From the NCBI GenBank assembly GCA_023717525.1, contig JAMQPK010000044.1, positions 1 through 43,488 of the forward strand: a DNA stretch of 43,488 nucleotides. The letters are read 5' to 3'. The stretch is from Vicinamibacterales bacterium (lineage in GTDB: Bacteria; Acidobacteriota; Vicinamibacteria; Vicinamibacterales; JAMQPK01). Numbering within the stretch: position 1 is the first letter of the stretch; each line of letters begins with the position of its first letter. Below, in pieces: positions 16,987 to 25,106 of this stretch. The notes beneath the pieces were generated by a model. That model made no database searches and was not told where the DNA came from. It saw only the letters and a list, made by a program, of their open reading frames with translations. The position numbers were made by a program, and so were the translations under genes.

Positions 16987-17691
16987 TCACCATTGTTCGA
17001 TTCGAATCTGATCCTTCCGCACGCCGAGGGCTGTCAGCTGCGTTGAGATGTCGCCGACCAGGGCGGGCGGACCACACACAAAGCAAATCGTGTTGCCCGG
17101 GTCGATCATGCCGTTCAGGCAGCTGGCGTCGATACGTCCCTGCCCCCCGGTCCAGTCGTCCGACGTCCCGCGTGTCACTGTGCGGTGAAAGGTGATGCGC
17201 TTCTGGGCCTCGAGCCGTTCGAATTCCTGCCGATAGGCGAATTCGTCCGGCGATCGTACGCTGTAGATCAGCCCGATGCGGCCAGGGCGTTCGGCAAGCA
17301 GGGCGTGCCACAGCATTGAGCGCAACGGAGCGATGCCTGTGCCCCCGGCGACAAAAAGAAAATTCTGCTCAGATGGGTGCTCCGCTGGAAAAACGAAGGA
17401 TCCCATCGCGCCGTCGACCGTCGCCAAGGTTCCGGGCTTGATGAGATCTGGCGACAGTCCGAACGTGCCGGACGCATCGGTTTGCACCAGGAACTCGAGT
17501 TGGCCGTGGTGCGCGGTTTCTTCCGGCGCCGACGCGATTGAATACGGGCGACGTTTCACAGCGCCTGCAGGCTGCACGTAGGCGGCCTGTCCGGGGCGAT
17601 AGGGAAACTGCTGGCCCTGAAGGTCGAGCCGGATGATATGAGCGCGCGGTGTGGCGGGTTCCGCGTCGCGGATGGGCAACGTCAGGATCAC
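16987..17691 (-). CDS. FAD/NAD(P)-binding oxidoreductase, ferredoxin-reductase fold
   Basis: A 234-residue stand-alone FNR-type module. The FAD-binding motif is RRPYSIASAPEE, the flavin/nucleotide loop is LFVAGGTGIAPLRSML, the NAD(P) strand region is IGLIYSVRSPDEFAYRQEF, and the C-terminus has CFVCGPPALVGDI and ends in Trp, close to where such proteins stack an aromatic on the flavin. No [2Fe-2S] or haem domain is attached, so it needs a partner electron acceptor that is not identified here. It converges on fabI across the long inverted repeat, and diverges from the small membrane protein at 17728. Confidence 0.85.
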   Translation of the reverse strand: MILTLPIRDAEPATPRAHIIRLDLQGQQFPYRPGQAAYVQPAGAVKRRPYSIASAPEETAHHGQLEFLVQTDASGTFGLSPDLIKPGTLATVDGAMGSFVFPAEHPSEQNFLFVAGGTGIAPLRSMLWHALLAERPGRIGLIYSVRSPDEFAYRQEFERLEAQKRITFHRTVTRGTSDDWTGGQGRIDASCLNGMIDPGNTICFVCGPPALVGDISTQLTALGVRKDQIRIEQW

Positions 17692-17727
17692 GAGTAAGGT
17701 ACTTTGGTTGCGCGAAGGATGTTTTTC

Positions 17728-17958
17728 ATGCCCGTCACTCCCAAGCGACTGCGCGGCTGGCTGCTTCGCCTGGTTCTCAGGCGAGGTGTCTCCATTACGC
17801 TGGGGTTGTTGCTGCTCACGCCCGCAGCGTGGCTGCTCCTCGGGGACTATCGGTGGGAGACACCCGCCACCGATGGTCTTGGCCTCATTGTCGGTGCAAC
17901 CGGGGCGGCCCTGCTCTTTGCTGGCATCGGCGGCCGCCGTCCCGACTGGATCGACTGA
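17728..17958 (+). CDS. Small membrane protein, two predicted helices
   Basis: A 76-residue protein of unknown function. It has a basic start (MPVTPKRLRGWLLRLVLRRG), one helix in ITLGLLLLTPAAWLLL and a second in LGLIVGATGAALLFAGIG, with a short acidic tail (RRPDWID). GAAGGA stands eight bases before the ATG, which supports translation. Positive residues before helix one suggest both ends face the cytoplasm. The divergent oxidoreductase gene starts 36 bases away. I do not recognise the family. Confidence 0.6.
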   Translation: MPVTPKRLRGWLLRLVLRRGVSITLGLLLLTPAAWLLLGDYRWETPATDGLGLIVGATGAALLFAGIGGRRPDWID

Positions 17959-17959
17959 C

Positions 17960-18061
17960 GGCGATTGGTGAGTGGGTGATAGGTGAGTGGGTGATAGGAG
18001 AGAGCAACCCCATCACGCCAACTTCCATCCCAATCGCCCAGTCCCCTATCACCCAATCGCC
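17960..18061. repeat. GGGTGATAGG-family heptad repeat hairpin
   Basis: The left arm (17960-17983) contains GGCGATTGG and two copies of GTGAGTGGGTGATAG. The right arm at 18045-18061, CCTATCACCCAATCGCC, pairs with it. It separates two convergent genes, the small membrane protein and the HD-GYP gene, so it is a likely bidirectional terminator. The same words occur at 23940 and 25514. Confidence 0.65.
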
Positions 18062-18066
18062 AATAT

Positions 18067-20592
18067 TCAGAGCACTCCCGACGCTGCGTCTTCCAACTCC
18101 GAGCTGGAGATGGCGGCGCCGGCCGGATCGAGGATTGTCGCTGGGCGTTCAACGGCGACCTCGTCCGCCTCGCCGCCGGCAGCCAATCGCTTGCGCCTCG
18201 TTTTGTCGCGATACATCCGGCTGTCTGCGGTCGCCAGCAGCGTCTCGTAGGTGTTGCCGTCGTGCGGGAAGATCGCCGCACCGATGCTGATCCCCAGCTG
18301 CAGCCGCTTGCCAGCCCTCGCCTCGAACACCACTTCATCGATCGCCTGCTGAAGTTCCACGCGCTTTCGTTCGGCTTCGTCCGCGCCGCATCCCGATAGC
18401 ACGACGATGAACTCATCTCCCGCGTAGCGCACGCAGATATCGTACGGCCGAATCGCCGCGCGCAGCACGCCCGCGACTTCGCGCAGCGCGCGGTCGCCCA
18501 CATGATGTCCGTGGTTGTCGTTGATCTCCTTGAACCGGTCGAGGTCCATGACGAGCAGCGACACCTCCGACTTCAAACGCTCCGCGCGCGCCAGCTCGCG
18601 CGTGAGGTGCATGAACATGAAACGCGTGTTCGGCAGGCCAGTCAGCGGATCGGTGAGGGAGTCTTCCTGCGTCTGCTCGAACACGATCGAATTGTAGATG
18701 ACGGCCGCGGCCTGCTCGCACACACGGTCGAGCAGACGCCGATGGTCGTCGGTGAAGCAACCGGCGTCGATGTGATAGACGGAGAGCGTTCCGATGAAAC
18801 GCTCGTTGAAAACGAGCGGGCACACCAGCGCCGACTGCAGGGAAGTCGTTGCGGAGATGCCCGCGGCCTCGAGGTCGGCGCTCGGACGGGCGTTTACGAG
18901 CGTGCGCCGGTTGCGCGCGACCCAGCCTGTCAATCCGAGGCCGCTCTTCACCGAGATCTGCTGAATGATTTCGGCGTCGATACCTGTCGCAAACCGGCAG
19001 CGCAGATTCTCCATCTCCTCGTTGTGGAGGAACAACGCGCAGCATGAGAACGGCACGAGGTTGCTCAGCTTGGAGGAAATCAGCGCCATCGTGTCGGCGA
19101 CCCCGAGGCTGGTGCCCATCGCCTGCGCGATTTCGTACAACGCATAGATCTCGCGGTGCGCCAGTGCGATGTCGTCGAAGACGGTCTTGTTCGACGGCTC
19201 GGGCAGCAGGCCGACCGCCGGACGCCCTTTCTCGGACTGACCGCTGGGGAGCGACAGCGACCGCATCGTTTCTGTTGTCGACTCGGCCTCGTTGCGCAGG
19301 GCATCGAGGTTGTCGATGAACTTCCGCACGAGATTCGGATCGAGCGCCTTGCCGGCTTCCTGCCGGAGCAGCCCGACCGCGCCGTCGTCGCTCATCGCCT
19401 TGTGATAGGGACGTTCGGACGTCAGCGCGTCGAAATAGTCGACGACCGCGAGAATGCGCGCGCCGGCAGGAATCTCGTCGCCCTTCATGCCAGCCGGGTA
19501 GCCCTTGCCGTCCCATCGCTCGTGGTGGCTGAGAATGAGCGGCGCCACGGGATAGGGGAACGGCACACCGGCGATGATTTCCGCTCCGACTTGCGGATGA
19601 ATCCGAATTTTCTGAAACTCTTCCTGCGTCAGCGGGCCGGGTTTCGACAGGATGTGTTCGGGCACCGCGAGTTTCCCGATGTCGTGCAGCAAGGCCGCAG
19701 TCTTCACGCCTTGAATGTCGTTCGCCGACATGCCGATCGCTTTGGCGAGGCCGGCAGCGAACACCTGCACACGTCGGATATGGGACTTGCCGGTCCGATC
19801 CTTGGCGTCGATTGCAAGCGCGAGCGCCTCGATGGTGGCCAGATGCAGGTCCGAGACTTCCTGAACGTGCCGTTGTTCGTCTTCGATGCGGCCAAGGTAG
19901 ATCTTGTAGCTGCGATAGGTGAGATACAACGGGGCCGCCACGAGCAGCGCCATCCAGTAGTTCGACACCGATCGGCTGATGACCATGGCGACCACTGCGG
20001 CCGCCAGTGCGCCCACGAAATAGCTGGGCGCGCTCCACATGAAGTTCTGGTTCCAGACCTTGAACACATTCTGCTGCGTGGAGACCGCGATGGCTGTTGC
20101 AACCAGCGCGGTGTTCAGCGCGAAGTACGCGCCGGCGGCGCCCACGAGCGGCCTGGCCATGCCGGCCAGCGTCAATGTCTCGAGCCCGGGAGTTCCACCC
20201 AGCAACCGGAAGACCTCGCCGGCCGCCTGCACGCTAATCACCAGGCTGGCCATGCTGAAGAGGGTCCGATACGGCGGATTCTTTATCGTCATCCGGAAGG
20301 TGCACTGGCTCCACGCGCTTGTGGCGCCAACGACCATCGTCGGGTTCGGGCCGAGAATGATGAGCGACAGAAAGTCGACGGCGTAGGACACCGACATGGT
20401 TGAACCGCTGCGGGCGAGCGGCAGGTTCACCTTGAACGCGGACGTGATCGACGACAGCAACAGCAGCGCGACAAACCACTCGAGATGCTTGAAATCCTGG
20501 GGCTGGAGTGGGAAGAACATCGCGAGCAACACCGCCCCGAGGGCGATGATCGCCCCGACGTACACACGAGCCGCGAGGGGGAGCTGCTTCAT
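18067..20592 (-). CDS. Membrane HD-GYP / GAF / GGDEF cyclic-di-GMP protein
   Basis: An 841-residue sensor-like protein. Residues 1 to about 230 form a multi-helix membrane domain. An HD-GYP domain follows, with HDIGKLAVPEHIL near residue 300 and HHERWDGKGYPAG near 357, all metal ligands present. A GAF domain covers about 490-640. A GGDEF domain ends the chain, with RYAGDEF near residue 724 (Ala replaces the first Gly, a change active cyclases can tolerate) and an RxxD inhibitory site (RPYD) five residues before it. It could therefore make and break cyclic-di-GMP, with GAF and membrane input. The start has no clear ribosome-binding site. A disordered tail (GGEADEVAVERPATILDP) ends the protein. 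Confidence 0.88.
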   Translation of the reverse strand: MKQLPLAARVYVGAIIALGAVLLAMFFPLQPQDFKHLEWFVALLLLSSITSAFKVNLPLARSGSTMSVSYAVDFLSLIILGPNPTMVVGATSAWSQCTFRMTIKNPPYRTLFSMASLVISVQAAGEVFRLLGGTPGLETLTLAGMARPLVGAAGAYFALNTALVATAIAVSTQQNVFKVWNQNFMWSAPSYFVGALAAAVVAMVISRSVSNYWMALLVAAPLYLTYRSYKIYLGRIEDEQRHVQEVSDLHLATIEALALAIDAKDRTGKSHIRRVQVFAAGLAKAIGMSANDIQGVKTAALLHDIGKLAVPEHILSKPGPLTQEEFQKIRIHPQVGAEIIAGVPFPYPVAPLILSHHERWDGKGYPAGMKGDEIPAGARILAVVDYFDALTSERPYHKAMSDDGAVGLLRQEAGKALDPNLVRKFIDNLDALRNEAESTTETMRSLSLPSGQSEKGRPAVGLLPEPSNKTVFDDIALAHREIYALYEIAQAMGTSLGVADTMALISSKLSNLVPFSCCALFLHNEEMENLRCRFATGIDAEIIQQISVKSGLGLTGWVARNRRTLVNARPSADLEAAGISATTSLQSALVCPLVFNERFIGTLSVYHIDAGCFTDDHRRLLDRVCEQAAAVIYNSIVFEQTQEDSLTDPLTGLPNTRFMFMHLTRELARAERLKSEVSLLVMDLDRFKEINDNHGHHVGDRALREVAGVLRAAIRPYDICVRYAGDEFIVVLSGCGADEAERKRVELQQAIDEVVFEARAGKRLQLGISIGAAIFPHDGNTYETLLATADSRMYRDKTRRKRLAAGGEADEVAVERPATILDPAGAAISSSELEDAASGVL

Positions 20593-20869
20593 GAAAAATC
20601 TAACGCTGCGACATGCAAAATGTTGGCCTTATTGGACTTACGTCGATTTATTCCCATAAGTCCAATGACGTGAGTACTCTACGGTGACACAAACGTAACG
20701 TTGACGGCTCCCTGGCAGCACTCGTATGTCACAAAGTAGCACACAGTATTTCACTTTGTGCTCGTATCTAGCTGGCAATAAGCAAGATGTTGTTCTTACA
20801 CATCTGTGCATATCTGAGACAACCAGGCCTCTGGTTATCCTTAGTTATCGGTTTTTCTGGGGAATTTCG
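20593..20869. other. AT-rich intergenic region with two inverted repeats
   Basis: A 277-base spacer between two minus-strand genes. It holds a perfect 10-base inverted repeat, ATTGGACTTA (20631-20640) and TAAGTCCAAT (20657-20666). A second pair, CACAAAGT (20730-20737) and ACTTTGTG (20753-20760), is flanked on both sides by the direct repeat CTCGTAT (20721 and 20761). These resemble operators or the stems of a small RNA. A hairpin AACCAG-4-CTGGTT lies close to the regulator's stop but has no U run. The promoter of the HD-GYP gene must be here; I found no convincing sigma-54 -24/-12 pair. No coding region is supported. Confidence 0.5.
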
Positions 20870-22228
20870 TTAGCCGATGCTGACGCGTCGTGCCCTATTT
20901 CGGGACTGACCGGAGTGCGCCTGGGGTTCCAGACCGAACTCCAGAATCTTGCGGTACAGCGTGCCTCGACTGATCTCGAGGACTCTCGCTGCCTCTTTCT
21001 TGTTCCAGCTGCAGGCATCGAGAATGCGGACGATGTGCGCGCGTTCTGCTTCGCGAAGCGAGGGCAGACGCTCGCCGTTATCCTCGGGCGGCGGTTCAGC
21101 GGCATGAAGGAATTCAATATCGGCAGCGCGAATCGATCGGCCTGGTGCAGACAGCGCCGCTCGTGAGACGGTGCTCTCGAGCTCCCGAATATTGCCCGGC
21201 CAATGGTAGGCCGTCAGCAATTCAACCGCTTCCCTGGCGAACGTCTTTGCATCGAGCGGCAGCCCGTTGGCCGCGCAGTAGCGTGCGAGGAAGCGCTGCG
21301 CAAGCACCGGAATGTCGACCTGACGCTCGCGGAGCGACGGAAGCCGGATCGAAAATGCGTTGACGCGGTAGTACAGGTCCTCGCGAAAGCGGCCGTCGCG
21401 CACGAACTGGTCGAGCGGACGGTTGGTCGCCGAAATCAGGCGGAAATCGACGTGAATCGAACGATTGCCGCCCAACCGCTCGAAACGCCGTTCCTCCAGC
21501 ACGCGCAAGAGCTTGGCCTGCGCCACGATCGAAAGGTCGCCGATTTCATCGAGGAAGAGCGTGCCTTCGTTGGCCATTTCGAGGCGGCCCGGCTTGCGAT
21601 CGTGCGCGCCGGTGAACGCGCCTTTTTCATAGCCGAAAATTTCAGACTCGAAGAGCGTGTCGGGCAGCGCCGCGCAGTTCACCGCCTGGAACTTGGCGGT
21701 CTGGCGTCGGCTGAGCTCGTGGATCATGCGTGCCACGAGCTCTTTGCCGGAACCGGTAGGGCCGAGAATCAGCACCGAAATATCGGATTTCGCGGCCGTT
21801 CGGATCCACTCGAAGACGATGAGCATCTTCTCGTCGCGGCCGATCATCTCGCGGAAGCGTTGAACCGACGGCGACTGATCCTCTGTGCTGATCGTCGCGC
21901 GCCGTTCGAGGAAGCGATCGAGCAGCTTGTCGATGCCCGCGTTGTCTGGACGGGCCGCCGCGTAGCGGACGGGCGTTCCCGGCATGGCGTACACCACGCC
22001 GAACGCCACCAGCTCGCGGATGCAGTTTTCGACGTCCAGGCGCAGCCGCCCGAAGGTCTGCATCAGCTGGTCGGCATCGAAGGCCTCCTCGGGCCGTGCG
22101 CTCAGGTACCGGAGGATTCCCGCGCGCAGCGGTGACTGCACGAGGTTCCTGAACCTGGTGTCGAGGTCGCTTTCGGTCTCGGGCTTGGTTACGGTCGCCC
22201 GCCGGGCAGAAAAAGTCAGGTCGTCCAC
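20870..22228 (-). CDS. Sigma-54-dependent transcriptional activator with winged-helix-like N-terminus
   Basis: A 452-residue bacterial enhancer-binding protein. The AAA+ core has Walker A GPTGSGKE (156-163), the sigma-54 contact loop GAFTGA (203-208), Walker [11 protein letters not shown] (222-231) and an arginine-finger region FREDLYYR. The C-terminal Fis-type helix-turn-helix reads [19 protein letters not shown]. Residues 25-90 look like a small winged-helix domain ([24 protein letters not shown]) instead of a receiver with a phospho-acceptor Asp, so control is not by a cognate kinase in the usual way. The start is a GTG at 22228. Its target may be the cyclic-di-GMP gene downstream; that is inference. 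Confidence 0.9.
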   Translation of the reverse strand: MDDLTFSARRATVTKPETESDLDTRFRNLVQSPLRAGILRYLSARPEEAFDADQLMQTFGRLRLDVENCIRELVAFGVVYAMPGTPVRYAAARPDNAGIDKLLDRFLERRATISTEDQSPSVQRFREMIGRDEKMLIVFEWIRTAAKSDISVLILGPTGSGKELVARMIHELSRRQTAKFQAVNCAALPDTLFESEIFGYEKGAFTGAHDRKPGRLEMANEGTLFLDEIGDLSIVAQAKLLRVLEERRFERLGGNRSIHVDFRLISATNRPLDQFVRDGRFREDLYYRVNAFSIRLPSLRERQVDIPVLAQRFLARYCAANGLPLDAKTFAREAVELLTAYHWPGNIRELESTVSRAALSAPGRSIRAADIEFLHAAEPPPEDNGERLPSLREAERAHIVRILDACSWNKKEAARVLEISRGTLYRKILEFGLEPQAHSGQSRNRARRVSIG

Positions 22229-22330
22229 AGTCTTCTGTTTCCGGTCTCATTATCGGACGCAGGAGGCTGGAACCACAGGGGTGGGGGTTTACACACCTGC
22301 GCACCGGTTCCTGGTTCTGCCAGAACCCCC
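22229..22330. promoter_or_regulatory. Spacer upstream of the sigma-54 activator with short palindrome
   Basis: A 102-base spacer between two minus-strand genes. It carries a perfect palindrome GGTTCTG-C-CAGAACC at 22313-22327, directly after the stop of the membrane-anchored gene, and a G-rich run. No U tract follows, so an operator is as likely as a terminator. I see no confident promoter boxes. Confidence 0.35.
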
Positions 22331-22768
22331 CTACGGCGGGCTCGGCGGCCGCTCCCGGTAATACTCGGTCTGATGCCGCTCGATGAGGGCTTTCATCCGT
22401 GTCGCGTCGGATTTCCTGTGCCCGTGGCAGCGGATGGGGCTCGTACCGCCGGTCGTCTCGATGTAAACATCGGAGAAGAGCAGGTTCGTGTCGACCCGGA
22501 CCGACGCCACGTGCGCCATATGGATCGTGTGTTCGAGGTGCCCGAACCACTGTGGTGTGAAATGCACAACGCTCGTCGGCGAGATCAGCACTTGCGTCGG
22601 AAAGAGACGATTCCCTTTGCTGAGCCGGCTCGCGCGGAACACGTCGCCGGTCGCAAATGGACGGCCCCTCCGCCAGATCAAGAAGAGCGCGACGAAGATG
22701 CCGGCTGCGAAGGCGACAGCCGTCCAGATGATTCGCGGATCGAGTGGAGTGTTAGCCGCTTCGCTCAC
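22331..22768 (-). CDS. Membrane-anchored protein, possible PH-like domain, unknown function
   Basis: A 145-residue protein with one N-terminal membrane helix (IIWTAVAFAAGIFVALFLIW) after a short soluble start, then a beta-rich soluble part (NRLFPTQVLISPTSVVHFTP, IHMAHVASVRVDTNLLFSDVYIET, a turn, then a C-terminal helix MKALIERHQTEYY). The layout resembles small bacterial PH-like proteins, but no signature residues allow a firm call. It diverges from the DHS-like gene 56 bases away and precedes the sigma-54 activator on the same strand. The C-terminus is proline-rich (RERPPSPP). Confidence 0.6.
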   Translation of the reverse strand: MSEAANTPLDPRIIWTAVAFAAGIFVALFLIWRRGRPFATGDVFRASRLSKGNRLFPTQVLISPTSVVHFTPQWFGHLEHTIHMAHVASVRVDTNLLFSDVYIETTGGTSPIRCHGHRKSDATRMKALIERHQTEYYRERPPSPP

Positions 22769-22824
22769 GTGTGCCTACGTTTGTCCGGGTTCGTCGACAC
22801 TGTCAAGATGTAAGATTACGGCCT

Positions 22825-23988
22825 ATGCCGTATCGCCATCCGGGTTCCCCTTCGACCAAACATGCACTGTCGGGAAAACCCATCGGTTTCTATCGCCCGC
22901 GTGGCAGCAAGGAAGTCCGGCATCTCATCGACGAAGGCTTTCAGGCGTTCAACGCGGCGCGTTTGTCTGAAGCCTGCCGGATTTTTTCCGACAAGATGCT
23001 CGATCCATCGGAGGACACGACCATCGGGCTCACCATCGCGGGCGCGATGACGCCGGCCGGCGTCGGCGGCTGCGTTGTCGAGATGATGGATCGCGGGCTC
23101 GTCGATTTCATCATCAGCACGGGCGCGAATCTGTATCACGATCTGCATCACGCGCTGAATTTCACGCTGCACCGTGGCTCGCCATTCGTGGACGACGTCG
23201 AGTTATACGCGCAGGGCATCATTCGAATCTACGACGTGCTGTTTCCGGCGTCGGTGCTGCTCGAAACCGATGCCTACATCCGTGACTTTCTCGTGCGCGA
23301 ACGGCTCGAGGGGCCGATGGCGACCGCGGAGCTGCACTACCGGATGGGCCTGGACCTGCTGAAGCGCTATCCGGGCTGCGAGGAGCACTCCGTGGTGGCA
23401 CGCGCGGCAATGGTCGGTGTGCCGCTCTACACGTCTTCGCCGGGAGACAGCTCGATCGGCATGAATCTGGCGTATCACGCCATGCTGAACGAAAGCTCGT
23501 TGATGATCGATCCCAACCGCGACGTGAACGAGGTGTGCGCCATCATCCTCGCGGGCAAGCGGAACGGTTGCGTGATTCTTGGCGGCGGCTCACCGAAGAA
23601 TTTCTATCTGCAGGGGCAGCCGACGCTGTGGGAGGTTTACGGGATTCAGAAGGGCGGCAACGACTACTTCATCCAGATCACGACCGATCAGGTGGTGTGG
23701 GGTGGTTTGTCGGGCGCGACCCCTGCGGAAGCGGTGAGCTGGGGCAAGGTGAATCCCGGTGTGCTGCCGGATACCGTCGTGGCGTACTGCGACTCGACGA
23801 TCGCCTTCCCGTTGTTCTGCGAATATGCCATCGGATCGAAAAACGGACAGCGTCCGCGCAAAGAGCTCGTGCACAGGCGTGCGGCGCTGCTGGCCGACCT
23901 GAAGCGGCAGGCGACCGCCGCCAGAAAATCCGCGCCTGTCACCCAAGCGCCTATCGCCCAATCACCTATCACCCAATCATCAGATTGA
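22825..23988 (+). CDS. Deoxyhypusine-synthase-like protein
   Basis: A 387-residue member of the deoxyhypusine synthase (DHS) family. The NAD-binding and active-site blocks are present: LTIAGAMTPAGVGG, DFIISTGANLYHDLH, GGGSPKNF, and SGATPAEAVSWGKV, where Lys308 matches the lysine that carries the aminobutyl intermediate in eukaryotic DHS. Bacteria lack eIF5A, so bacterial members are thought to make polyamines such as homospermidine or to modify other substrates; the product here is unknown. The ATG at 22825 is chosen over a GTG at 22771, and neither has a strong ribosome-binding site. The last 15 or so residues (VTQAPIAQSPITQSSD) are encoded by an intergenic-type heptad repeat and are probably not part of the fold. 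Confidence 0.83.
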   Translation: MPYRHPGSPSTKHALSGKPIGFYRPRGSKEVRHLIDEGFQAFNAARLSEACRIFSDKMLDPSEDTTIGLTIAGAMTPAGVGGCVVEMMDRGLVDFIISTGANLYHDLHHALNFTLHRGSPFVDDVELYAQGIIRIYDVLFPASVLLETDAYIRDFLVRERLEGPMATAELHYRMGLDLLKRYPGCEEHSVVARAAMVGVPLYTSSPGDSSIGMNLAYHAMLNESSLMIDPNRDVNEVCAIILAGKRNGCVILGGGSPKNFYLQGQPTLWEVYGIQKGGNDYFIQITTDQVVWGGLSGATPAEAVSWGKVNPGVLPDTVVAYCDSTIAFPLFCEYAIGSKNGQRPRKELVHRRAALLADLKRQATAARKSAPVTQAPIAQSPITQSSD

Positions 23989-23991
23989 TTG
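23940..23991. repeat. Heptad repeat running into the DHS-like coding sequence
   Basis: This is the same family as 17960-18061 and 25514-25550, with CCTATCACCCAATCA and CCTATCGCCCAATCA words. It begins inside the DHS-like gene, where it encodes the TQAPIAQ/SPITQ tail, and ends three bases past the stop. The next gene starts directly after it. Confidence 0.7.
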
Positions 23992-23995
23992 ACCC

Positions 23996-24418
23996 ATGGG
24001 CACGCTCGCTTCCGAGCTCGGACCGCTCGCAGAAGGACTGACTCCGGCGCCGCGCGTGTACGCCGACGCAAATTTGCCGGCGGGCCTTGTCCGCTTCATG
24101 CGGGATCGCCTCCACTGGGACGTCCTGTTCGTGATCGAAGAAGATTCTCTGCGGCGTGGGAGGGATGCCCAGCATTTCCGGTTGGCGGCCCAGCTGCGTC
24201 GCACGCTCGTCACGCTCGACCAGGACTTTCTGGATGATGCGCGGTTTCCTTTATCGGAGTGCGGCGGTGTCCTGGTATTGAGCGCGCCGAGCGAAAACCA
24301 GCTCGAGCGCCTGCTGAAGCAGGCCAATCGTGTGTTGTTTCCCGGGTCGCCCGATCGGCTTCCACTGATGGGCCGCAAGCTTCACGTGCGCGCCGATTGG
24401 CAAGGCGAGCTCGAGTAG
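23996..24418 (+). CDS. DUF5615-family PIN-like protein
   Basis: A 140-residue protein of the DUF5615 (Mut7-C-like, PIN-fold) family. The core is VYADANLPAGLVRFMRD (first acidic pair), VLFVIEEDSLRRGRDAQHFRLA, and RTLVTLDQDFLDDARFP with the conserved TxDxDF motif. Such proteins are often toxin-like or RNA-processing nucleases beside DUF433 antitoxins, but no DUF433 gene is adjacent here. The ATG follows the repeat-derived end of the DHS-like gene by seven bases. The C-terminal extension (LHVRADWQGELE) is unremarkable. Function is unknown. Confidence 0.72.
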   Translation: MGTLASELGPLAEGLTPAPRVYADANLPAGLVRFMRDRLHWDVLFVIEEDSLRRGRDAQHFRLAAQLRRTLVTLDQDFLDDARFPLSECGGVLVLSAPSENQLERLLKQANRVLFPGSPDRLPLMGRKLHVRADWQGELE

Positions 24419-24431
24419 CGTACGGCCGGTC

Positions 24432-25106
24432 TCAGCGAGGGCTGATATTGGCATATGCCGTCGGGTCGGCAATGCCCGCGTCATGAAACCCGTCGCGTCG
24501 CTCGCGGCATTTGCTGCACAGCCCGCAATGGGTCGTGCCCGCCGGGTTCATGCACGACAGGGTCAGTTCGAACGGCACGCCGAGCGCCGCACCCCGCCGG
24601 ATGACTTCGTCCTTGTGCATCGCGGAGAATGGCGCGGCGATCGAGATCGGCGCGCTCAGGCCGAGAGAGAGCGCTTTTCCAAAGGCCTCGAAAAACATCG
24701 GTGTGGCGTCGGGAAACGGATTCCCCGCAAGTGGCGCGAGCACGATGCGCGAGATCTTTCTGGTGGCGGCGTAGACGGCGGCTTTCGAAATGAGCGCCAC
24801 GTTCCGGCCGTGTAAGTAGACATCTTCGTCCGGTGTGTCATAGGCCGGCGGTGTGCCGGTCATCGCCCAGTGGGTCGGGGCATAGACGTCGCGCATGCTG
24901 AATTCCAGGCGAACGAGCGGCTCGGCCTTGCCGGCGAGCGGTGGGCGGCTCAAGAGAAGCTTGATGATGTCCGCTTCACCTTGTTCCCACGCCAGACCGC
25001 CGGCGACATAAACTGGATGGACGGTACGGGTCCGGGCTTCGTCGGCGGCAAGTACGGCGCTATCGAGTCCGCCCGACAACAAGACCAGACTAGAGTGATC
25101 AGCCAT
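24432..25106 (-). CDS. queC: 7-cyano-7-deazaguanine synthase
   Basis: A 224-residue PP-loop enzyme that makes preQ0 from 7-carboxy-7-deazaguanine, ATP and ammonia. The ATP loop is LVLLSGGLDSAVLA. The zinc-binding cysteines are LSCMNPAGTTHCGLCSKC near the C-terminus, in the usual Cys-(x)-CxxCxxC arrangement. The start is the ATG at 25106; extending to an upstream TTG at 25121 adds only VTEY-like residues. That ATG overlaps the ATG of queD on the other strand (a shared CATG), so the two queuosine genes are head to head with no spacer. No queE or queF is in the window. Confidence 0.9.
   Translation of the reverse strand: MADHSSLVLLSGGLDSAVLAADEARTRTVHPVYVAGGLAWEQGEADIIKLLLSRPPLAGKAEPLVRLEFSMRDVYAPTHWAMTGTPPAYDTPDEDVYLHGRNVALISKAAVYAATRKISRIVLAPLAGNPFPDATPMFFEAFGKALSLGLSAPISIAAPFSAMHKDEVIRRGAALGVPFELTLSCMNPAGTTHCGLCSKCRERRDGFHDAGIADPTAYANISPR

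Noticed and set aside
20726..21166. A 146-codon plus-strand frame starting in the AT-rich spacer
   Set aside because: Most of it runs antisense to the Fis-type end of the sigma-54 activator. The part in the spacer shows no family and no ribosome-binding site.
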